Assembly: GCA_003152255.1 (NCBI GenBank)
Contig: PLZT01000481.1
Coordinates: forward strand, 1 to 10,176
Source: Methylocystaceae bacterium
GTDB taxonomy: Bacteria; Pseudomonadota; Alphaproteobacteria; Rhizobiales; Beijerinckiaceae
DNA length: 10,176 bases
Direction: 5' to 3'
Both the position numbers and the translations under genes were made by a program. A model generated the notes under the pieces. That model was not told the DNA's origin and ran no database searches. It saw nothing but the letters and a program-made list of their open reading frames with translations. The stretch's first letter is position 1. The number at the start of each line of letters is the position of its first letter. Below are positions 1-5,369 of the stretch, piece by piece.

Positions 1-144
1 GGTGAATAAGACGGGCTAGAGACGGTTTCAATGCAATTCGTCGATGCGCCGAACGATCTTGTGCAACACTTAAGTGAATGAGGTGCCGCTCCGCGTCGAG
101 ACCCCGAGCCGATTGACAGTCAGCGATTCCTAACGCGACTGCGG

Positions 145-1389
145 TCATCTGCATCGCGACCAGACCCGATAAGCGCTGCGCCATATTCGTTGTAGCGGTG
201 AAGGGAGCGGCTGGCCCTGGAGTGAGGACAGCACGTTACGCAGGTCGACCGGGGCGTTCAGGAAGGCCTGAAAACCCTTGTCCCAAATGGCTGCGGTCCG
301 GTCCTGCGACACAATCCAGTCGCCGGCGCGCGTCCCCCGATACTGCTTTGTAATATAGACTTGGAGCTCGTGAAACAATTTGATGGTCTTCGAATCAGGG
401 TCGAAATACGTGTCCTCCTCGAAACCGTTCTGCCAATAGTCAACGAACAGGAGCGCGGGTTTGGGCGTGCGCGAACGTGCCTGTGCTAGCCAGGTGTTGA
501 GGTGCAAGTCCGCCAGCCCCGACCCGATTACGAAGATAACGTCTGCTCGCATCGCATCGCGGGCCATCATCGAGTAAAAATGTGAAAATGGCTTCTCCTG
601 GACGCGCGACAACTTCTCTAGTCCAGTGATCACGGCAGTTCGCAGCACTGAGGTGCCGTCCATTCGCGACGGCGAGCTTCCGGAAAACGAGGAATGCTTC
701 AGCGCCTCGGCGCGATCGTTGAACCAGAACAGTTCGCCGATGTTGCCGTGGGGCGGAGTCGCGAATCCCATGTGGACCGAGCCATGTAAGTGAAAGATGC
801 CATCCCAGCGCTCTGTCTGCCAGTACCGGTTGACATCGAACCGCTTCGGACCAGACTTTCGTGCCGGATCGAACCCAGTGTAAAGGTCCGGAACGGCCTG
901 CAACGGGAAGTCGTCATAATTCGTCGTGTAAATGCGAGTGACGTAATCCGCCCGGAGAGCCTCGATGAAATCCGTGAGCGGTCCCAGGTCGAGCGTATTG
1001 CTATCGCATGAGTGCGATACCTCCTTGACGATAATCTCCACAATTTTACTACAGAGCGCGTCCAGAGCGCCCCTGGTCAAACCAGTCGTGTTCGAGACGA
1101 ACGGCTGCATAATCGGCCTGAACTTGTCGTAAGCGCCCGGCGTCGGCGGATATGTGAATCTCAACTCGTGCGCGCAATGATAGATCTGCTCGAAATTGAC
1201 GATTCCTGGCTTCTGTAGATAGCCGTCCAACCCATTCTTGATGACCTGGAACGCCGCGTTGCCTCCTGTCATTTGCATGAGGCTATCGGCCATAATCTCC
1301 TGTTCAATTTTATTGGTAAGGTCGTTTGTCGAGGGGACCTGAAATTCCACCGACGCCCCCGCGCCGAATAAGACCATTGCTCTCTTCAT
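145..1389 (-). CDS. SIR2-like domain protein (probable NAD+-binding/NADase-type)
   Basis: A 414-residue protein with the marks of the SIR2-like (not classical sirtuin) Rossmann fold: an N-terminal GAGAS loop (residues 9-13), TTNYDD at 155-160, FHLHGS at 199-204 with the presumed catalytic His202, and GSGLADLHLN at 289-298 for the second nucleotide-binding loop. The sirtuin four-cysteine zinc module is absent, so a protein deacylase is unlikely. In this superfamily such domains often hydrolyse NAD+ in anti-phage systems (ThsA, DSR, Sir2-HerA types); that role here is inference. No second effector, sensor or membrane domain is visible; the last 70 residues match nothing I recognise. The start is supported by AAGGG six bases before the ATG. 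TATAAA (plus-strand 1429-1434) could be a -10, without a clear -35. GC is lower than in neighbours: 60-base samples at 301, 541 and 1261 hold 35, 31 and 26 G+C, against 40 at 7141 inside topB. This suggests horizontal acquisition. Its partners, if any, lie outside the left edge. Confidence 0.85.
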   Translation of the reverse strand: MKRAMVLFGAGASVEFQVPSTNDLTNKIEQEIMADSLMQMTGGNAAFQVIKNGLDGYLQKPGIVNFEQIYHCAHELRFTYPPTPGAYDKFRPIMQPFVSNTTGLTRGALDALCSKIVEIIVKEVSHSCDSNTLDLGPLTDFIEALRADYVTRIYTTNYDDFPLQAVPDLYTGFDPARKSGPKRFDVNRYWQTERWDGIFHLHGSVHMGFATPPHGNIGELFWFNDRAEALKHSSFSGSSPSRMDGTSVLRTAVITGLEKLSRVQEKPFSHFYSMMARDAMRADVIFVIGSGLADLHLNTWLAQARSRTPKPALLFVDYWQNGFEEDTYFDPDSKTIKLFHELQVYITKQYRGTRAGDWIVSQDRTAAIWDKGFQAFLNAPVDLRNVLSSLQGQPLPSPLQRIWRSAYRVWSRCR

Positions 1390-1711
1390 CCAAAGCCCTT
1401 TTCTTCACGCCCACCGCGCCGCCGCCACTTTATATTGCAATTCGAGCCTCCCGAGAGAACAAGCGACAAATGCACGCGCCCGTGACGTGTACTCTCAGAC
1501 GCGAGCCCGACAAAACATGCCGCCGCTAGCTTGACCGGAAGGCGCGATGCCGGATTGCTGCTCCAGCCGCCACCTGTCAAAGTTCCCAATGGGTCTGACT
1601 CCGGCAATTGAAAAGCCATTCGTCGGGCGGCTGCTAATGGCGCACCACTGCCGCGTCCTCCGCCGGTAGGCGGGTCAGGTTGTTGGAGAATTCCGGGCGT
1701 CGCTCGGTCCG

Positions 1712-1733
1712 CGGCAGCGCAATAGCGCTGCCG
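1712..1733. repeat. Perfect 9-bp hairpin with AATA loop
   Basis: CGGCAGCGC (1712-1720) and GCGCTGCCG (1725-1733) are exact reverse complements around an AATA loop. A second, competing outer pairing is possible between CTCGG (1703-1707) and CCGAG (1731-1735). Neither strand has a following T tract, so an ordinary intrinsic terminator is unlikely. It could be a REP-like palindrome, part of a small RNA, or a leftover of a mobile element. The pairing is certain; a function is not shown. Confidence 0.6.
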
Positions 1734-1903
1734 AGAGTTGGTGACGAATTTGGCGTGAGGCCAGTAAAAGGGAGGCATCGTCGGGCTGCATCCGCATGCT
1801 CAACGCCGACGTAATCGACCTCCATCAGCCTGTCAGAAAGGGCATGCGCGTGGCCGTGAGGTCAGGGTGTGGCACGACTCATCAGTGTCCCCCCGAAATT
1901 GCA

Positions 1904-1932
1904 GTGGTCCCTGAAGACCACGCGTCTTCGCG
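1904..1932. repeat. Overlapping, mutually exclusive small stems
   Basis: Three short inverted repeats share bases. GTGGTC (1904-1909) pairs with GACCAC (1916-1921). GAAGAC (1913-1918) pairs with GTCTTC (1924-1929). CGCG (1921-1924) pairs with CGCG (1929-1932). Only some can form at once, as in attenuator-like switches. No start codon with a convincing ORF follows closely, so chance remains a good explanation. Confidence 0.35.
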
Positions 1933-2139
1933 TCGAAATCAATCCATGCTCAAAATGCCACAAAGGATCTGTGCGTCGTTAGGCGCCGTCAGGTGAGGAA
2001 CAATTCCTTAACCAGACCTACCTAGCGTCACCCCGCGGACCGCGTTGCGTATCGAGTCCGATCTCGACAAGAGACCCGTTACGGGCAAGCCCAGACGGGA
2101 TTCCTCGTTGGGATGTTTGCTGGCCGGCAGGAGTGGAAC

Positions 2140-2418
2140 ATGAGTGGACCAGATGGGATTGCGGGCGATCGGCTTCGATCCTTCGTCGAACGCATCGAGC
2201 GGATCGAGGAAGATCTCAAGGCGATGAATGACGATAAAAAGGACGTCTTCGCCGAGGCCAAGGGTGAGGGCTTTGACGTAAAGATCCTGAAGGAGGTTAT
2301 CCGGCTCAGGAAGCAGGATCAGGATGGGCGTGACGAACGCGACGCGTTGGTCGACACTTATCTTCGTGCGGTCCAGACGGTCGCAGCCCCACGCCCAAGG
2401 GCCCAGGCTGCCGAGTAA
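2140..2418 (+). CDS. gapR: GapR family DNA-binding protein (DUF2312)
   Basis: A 92-residue protein with the GapR/DUF2312 core: a charged N-terminal coiled-coil helix (RLRSFVERIERIEEDLKAM, about residues 11-29), then DDKKDVFAEAKGEGFDVKIL (31-50) and a basic helix EVIRLRKQD (52-60). GapR is a nucleoid-associated protein of Alphaproteobacteria. It binds overtwisted DNA ahead of polymerases and stimulates gyrase and topoisomerase IV; this is family knowledge from Caulobacter. An upstream in-frame ATG at 2113 exists, but ATG 2140 is preferred because AGGAG (2129-2133) lies six bases before it and because the family begins near this point. The last ten residues are an Ala/Pro/Arg tail of low complexity. 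It is transcribed alone and is followed by a hairpin eight bases after the stop. Confidence 0.93.
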   Translation: MSGPDGIAGDRLRSFVERIERIEEDLKAMNDDKKDVFAEAKGEGFDVKILKEVIRLRKQDQDGRDERDALVDTYLRAVQTVAAPRPRAQAAE

Positions 2419-2425
2419 GCTGAAC

Positions 2426-2453
2426 CCGCCCGGAACAGAAATCATCCGGGCGG
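2426..2453 (+). terminator. Hairpin terminator after gapR
   Basis: CCGCCCGG (2426-2433) and CCGGGCGG (2446-2453) form a perfect 8-bp GC-only stem with a 12-base loop, beginning seven bases past the gapR stop. The T tract is nearly absent (CGTTCCC follows), so it may act weakly or mainly protect the 3' end. Confidence 0.6.
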
Positions 2454-2570
2454 CGTTCCCATTGGCGGCGCGCGAATAGACCTCGCCCGGCTACTTATCT
2501 TTTCTTAAAGGCGTGCCGAGGGTCATCACGCATTTAAGGACGCTGCATCGAATCTTCGCCTTGGTCGAAG

Positions 2571-2668
2571 GTTAGCCGTTGGCAATCCAAACCGGTTCTG
2601 GAACGTCGAAAAGCGATTATCTGTTAGCTTGCGCGGGGGTGCGATCGCCATGCCGACCAACGGCTAAC
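2571..2668. repeat. 12-bp perfect inverted repeat spaced by 74 bases
   Basis: GTTAGCCGTTGG (2571-2582) is the exact reverse complement of CCAACGGCTAAC (2657-2668). The pairing can continue by one C-G pair if one A (2656) is bulged. The right arm ends 40 bases before the hydrolase start. The 74-base interior has no ORF that I can support. Possible readings are a paired regulator-binding site, a leader-RNA stem, or a tiny non-autonomous element. No target-site duplication is evident. Confidence 0.6.
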
Positions 2669-2708
2669 GATACTCACCAGCGCCTGTCGGTTGATAGGAC
2701 GATCCGTC

Positions 2709-3527
2709 ATGTCCATATTGACTTGGTTGCTGGCCTCGCTCGCATTCGCCTATGTTTTGATCGTCATCGCCTTGGCCGCTTTTCAGCGCAGACTTCAGTA
2801 TTTCCCCGATCGTCGTCTCACCCACTTGGCGCAAACGGGGATGCGCGACGGCGAGGAACTGCGTATCACAACCACGGATGGAGAAACGCTCGTCGCCTGG
2901 TTTTTCCTGGCGAAGAACGGGTTGCCGCTGATCTTGTATTTCCATGGCAACGGCGGCGCGCTTGTCGATCGCGTTCCGCGCTTTCGCATGTTTACTGCGA
3001 GGGGCTACGGTCTTCTCGCTGTGTCCTATCGCGGCTATGGCGGCTCGACCGGTTCGCCGACGCAACGCGGCTTGATGCAAGATGGCGAGGCCGCTTATCG
3101 CGAGGCGCGCGCGCGAGGCTATGGCGGCAATCGCATCGTCCTGATGGGCGCATCGCTGGGGACCGGCGTCGCGACCGCGCTCGCAGTTAGCCACGAAGCA
3201 GCCGCGCTCGTTCTCGAAGCGCCTTATTTGTCGGCGCTGGATGTCGCCTCGACGCACTACCCGTTTTTCCCGGTGCGTCGGTTGATGCTCGATCAGTTCC
3301 GCTCCGATCTCGCGATCCGTGACGTTCATATTCCGGTTCTTATGGTTCACGGAGAGGAAGACGACGTCATTCCGATAAGCTCTGCCAAGCGACTGTTCGA
3401 ACTCGCCAATGAGTCCCAAACTTTCGTGAGCGTTCCCGACGGCGGGCACCTCGTTCTCGAACTGGCCGACGTCTTTCCGCGCGTATGCGAATGGATCGAC
3501 GAGAAAACGTTGATATCCCGCCTGTAG
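2709..3527 (+). CDS. Membrane-anchored alpha/beta hydrolase (BEM46/ABHD-like serine hydrolase)
   Basis: A 272-residue protein with an N-terminal membrane segment (residues 3-25) and then one alpha/beta-hydrolase domain. HGNGG (79-83) is the oxyanion-hole motif. GASLG (147-151) is the nucleophile elbow with Ser149. HGEEDDVIP (214-222) carries the acid, probably Asp218, and GGH (245-247) gives His247. The triad is therefore complete. YRGYGGSTGSP (107-117) is typical of the BEM46/YfhR/ABHD13-17 group, whose bacterial substrates are mostly unknown; esterase, thioesterase or peptidase activity is possible. An in-frame TTG at 2691 would add six residues. ATG 2709 is preferred because AGGA (2696-2699) precedes it by nine bases and the anchor then starts at once. 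It stands alone on this strand and converges with the peptidase gene at 3606. Confidence 0.88.
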   Translation: MSILTWLLASLAFAYVLIVIALAAFQRRLQYFPDRRLTHLAQTGMRDGEELRITTTDGETLVAWFFLAKNGLPLILYFHGNGGALVDRVPRFRMFTARGYGLLAVSYRGYGGSTGSPTQRGLMQDGEAAYREARARGYGGNRIVLMGASLGTGVATALAVSHEAAALVLEAPYLSALDVASTHYPFFPVRRLMLDQFRSDLAIRDVHIPVLMVHGEEDDVIPISSAKRLFELANESQTFVSVPDGGHLVLELADVFPRVCEWIDEKTLISRL

Positions 3528-3579
3528 GCTGGGATCGCTAAGATCCGCCAAACTCTCGGTCCCTACGCAGTTTGAGACG

Positions 3580-3596
3580 GTCGTCGTTCCGACGAC
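3580..3596. terminator. Possible bidirectional terminator between converging genes
   Basis: GTCGTCG (3580-3586) and CGACGAC (3590-3596) form a 7-bp stem with a TTC loop in the 78-base gap between two converging genes. Neither side has a real T tract, so this is a weak call resting mainly on position. Confidence 0.35.
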
Positions 3597-3605
3597 ACCA
3601 AGCAT

Positions 3606-4478
3606 TCATTTCGAGAGACGCGAAACGAAATCTCGCCATTGCCGCGAAAGGCCGGCGGCGTAGCTCGCGTGAAAAGAATCGCGGAAAGATTCGCCATTTT
3701 CGATGCGCCGCAAGAGCTTGGCGAACGCGTCCGGGTCGCCCTCGCGCAGCCATGCGACGAACATCGCCGCCTCTCGATAGGCGAGGCGCTGCCGGAATGT
3801 GACGAAATCGTCGCGAGACGGATCGCGCGGCGGTTCGATTTCGAAGCGGATCGACGCGAAATCACGCCATCGACCATCGTCCGTCACCACGATGGCGTAT
3901 CCCTTGACGAGCGCATCGGCAGCCTCCACTTCGCTCACGCCCTCGGCGCCGCCGCCGTCCGAAACCATCACCGCCAGGCCCCCCGTGAACCAGCTCGGCG
4001 GACGGGCGGCAAACAGCGAGGTTCGCCAGCCGAACAGATGCGTGTGAGACAGTTCGTGCGTCAGGACGCCGCGAAGCCGCGCGTGCTCCCCGCCACACAG
4101 TGTCGGCGACAGGAGGACGCGCCCGGATCGGGACACGGCGGCGATGGCGGCGTCTTCGAGTCCGTTCGCCCGCGCGTATTTATCGTAGGAGGCATAGACG
4201 CCGATTGTCGGGCTGCGAGCGAACGGGCGTTCCTGCGCCGCTTCGACGCGCGCCAAGGCTGCGGGAAGCAGCGCGGCGACCTCGAGGGCGCAGGCCCTCG
4301 CCTCGGGCTCGAAGTGAACCCGGGTGTCGCTTTCCAGGAAGGGCAGGTCTCTTGGGTCATTGAAGAGCGCGACGAGATAATGGCGCAGCATCGGAACGGC
4401 GGCGACGGCGACGCAACCCGCCGCGACCAGCGCGAAAGTCGAGACGGCGGCGATCTTGATGAAACGATGCACGGTCAT
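3606..4478 (-). CDS. Exported HExxH protein, peptidase MA-like, with an atypical active site
   Basis: A 290-residue protein. A basic N-terminus and hydrophobic stretch (residues 6-29) contain VAAGC at 18-22, which could be a lipobox with Cys22; hydrophobicity continues past it, so a plain membrane anchor is also possible. The body resembles zincin-like peptidase MA family proteins. LTHELSH (139-145) supplies the HExxH motif with Glu142, and PSWFTGGLAVMVS (161-173) aligns with the usual W-x-x-E-G-x-A segment. In that segment the expected third zinc ligand Glu is Gly166 (codon GGG, one base from GAG), so catalysis is doubtful. The start lies three bases after the cobB stop with no clear ribosome site, which suggests translational coupling to cobB. 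The substrate is unknown. Confidence 0.75.
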   Translation of the reverse strand: MTVHRFIKIAAVSTFALVAAGCVAVAAVPMLRHYLVALFNDPRDLPFLESDTRVHFEPEARACALEVAALLPAALARVEAAQERPFARSPTIGVYASYDKYARANGLEDAAIAAVSRSGRVLLSPTLCGGEHARLRGVLTHELSHTHLFGWRTSLFAARPPSWFTGGLAVMVSDGGGAEGVSEVEAADALVKGYAIVVTDDGRWRDFASIRFEIEPPRDPSRDDFVTFRQRLAYREAAMFVAWLREGDPDAFAKLLRRIENGESFRDSFHASYAAGLSRQWRDFVSRLSK

Positions 4479-4481
4479 CGG

Positions 4482-5192
4482 TCACGTCGAAGCAAGGACT
4501 TCGTCCACCCAGGCGGGAACCGCCTCACTCGCTGGTCCATAGCGCCTCTCGTCGAATTGATGGGCGTTGTCGGACGGCTCCAGATTGATCTCGCAAGTTC
4601 GAATGCCGAGCGCCCGCGCCTCGGACACGAATCCAGCCGCCGGGTAGACCGAGCCGGATGTGCCGCTGGCTACAAAGAGATCGGCTTTTTGCAAGGCGGC
4701 GTAAATCCCGTCCATCTCAAGCGGCATCTCCCCGAACCAGACGACGTGAGGCCGGAGGACGCCTATCCCGCCGCAGGTCGGGCAATGGTCGCCAAGACCC
4801 AAATCCTCTCGCCACGGGCTTACGGCCTCGCATGCCGTGCAGCGCGCCTTCAACAGTTCGCCGTGCATGTGGATGACCTGCTTGGAGCCGGCGCGCTCAT
4901 GAAGGTCGTCGATGTTTTGCGTGACGAGCGTCAGTGCGCCTCCCCGCTCGGCCAGAGCCGTCTCCAGTCGGGCAAAAGCAAAGTGGGCCGCGTTGGGGCT
5001 GGCCGTGATCAGATTCCGGCGACGCGCATTGTAAAACGCATGCACTTGCAGAGGATCGCGGGCGAACGCCTCGGGCCTCGCGAGCTTCATCGGATCGAAC
5101 CGCGCCCAGATGCCGGTTCCGTCCTTGTCGCGGAATGTGCCAAGCCCGCTCTCGGCGGATACGCCGGCGCCGGCGACCATGAAAATCCTCAT
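4482..5192 (-). CDS. cobB: NAD+-dependent protein deacylase, class III sirtuin (CobB)
   Basis: A 236-residue sirtuin that removes acyl groups from lysine using NAD+, acting in the cytoplasm. Visible in order (counted from ATG 5192) are GAGVSAESG (8-16) for NAD binding, TQNID (91-95), the catalytic His110 in HMHGE, and a zinc module with Cys118, Cys121, Cys137 and Cys140. Tyr54 and Arg57 in FYNARR form the Y-x-x-R pair that, in class III sirtuins such as E. coli CobB and SIRT5, recognises succinyl and malonyl lysine; desuccinylase or demalonylase activity is therefore likely besides deacetylation. ATG 5198 would add two residues, but AAGGG (5199-5203) sits six bases from ATG 5192 and directly against ATG 5198, favouring 5192. 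It is the first gene of a pair with the peptidase-like gene; topB lies 177 bases upstream on the same strand. Confidence 0.94.
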   Translation of the reverse strand: MRIFMVAGAGVSAESGLGTFRDKDGTGIWARFDPMKLARPEAFARDPLQVHAFYNARRRNLITASPNAAHFAFARLETALAERGGALTLVTQNIDDLHERAGSKQVIHMHGELLKARCTACEAVSPWREDLGLGDHCPTCGGIGVLRPHVVWFGEMPLEMDGIYAALQKADLFVASGTSGSVYPAAGFVSEARALGIRTCEINLEPSDNAHQFDERRYGPASEAVPAWVDEVLAST

Positions 5193-5320
5193 TCTCATCC
5201 CTTAGCGCTCAGGGTGCGGTCAGACCGCCATTTTCAGTTTGCATCCGGCTCCCATCGCGTAAAGTAGCGTCCTTGGGCCAACGTCACGATACCAAGAGGC
5301 ATGCGGCAAATAACCACGTC

Positions 5321-5339
5321 GCAGCTCCCCGGAGCCTGC
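5321..5339 (-). terminator. Weak hairpin downstream of topB
   Basis: GCAGCTC (5321-5327) can pair with GAGC (5332-5335) and TGC (5337-5339), bulging one C. It lies 30 bases past the topB stop. Without a T tract it is at best a weak terminator. Confidence 0.25.
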
Positions 5340-5369
5340 CGACATCCCATTGCCTTTGCGCCCAAGCTC

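Larger units (their letters stand above)
1390..2139. other. Gene-free stretch between the SIR2-like gene and gapR
   Basis: About 750 bases with no reading frame that I can support. The longest frames (minus strand 1386-1778 and 1634-1825, plus strand 1796-1996) have no recognisable motif, poor starts and low-complexity Arg/Pro/Ala-rich translations. The stretch must hold the promoters of the two diverging genes at its ends. It also contains a strong hairpin at 1712-1733 and a cluster of overlapping small stems at 1904-1932. It may be the remnant of decayed genes or an insertion junction, but I see no transposase motif or terminal repeat. Confidence 0.5.

Noticed and set aside
31..81. Short plus-strand frame near the left edge
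   Set aside because: Only 16 codons follow the ATG, and there is no ribosome site or recognisable sequence; the first 144 bases cannot be assigned.
1386..1778. A 130-codon minus-strand frame directly upstream of the SIR2-like gene, as a possible partner
   Set aside because: The translation is Gly/Ala/Arg-rich without motifs and contains the 1712-1733 hairpin. No ribosome site supports its start, so I do not call a toxin-antitoxin or defence pair.
1997..2035. GGAAC at about 1997 as an EcfG-type general stress promoter for gapR
   Set aside because: At 16-17 bases downstream there is no CGTT -10 element, so the match is to the -35 half only.
2664..3605. A 313-codon minus-strand frame opposite the hydrolase
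   Set aside because: It is antisense to a gene with a complete catalytic triad, and the translation shows no recognisable domain.
3639..5267. A 542-codon open frame on the plus strand opposite cobB and the peptidase-like gene
   Set aside because: Its translation is Arg/Gly/Ala-rich with no motif, and it lies antisense to two genes with clear family motifs. Long antisense frames are common in GC-rich DNA.
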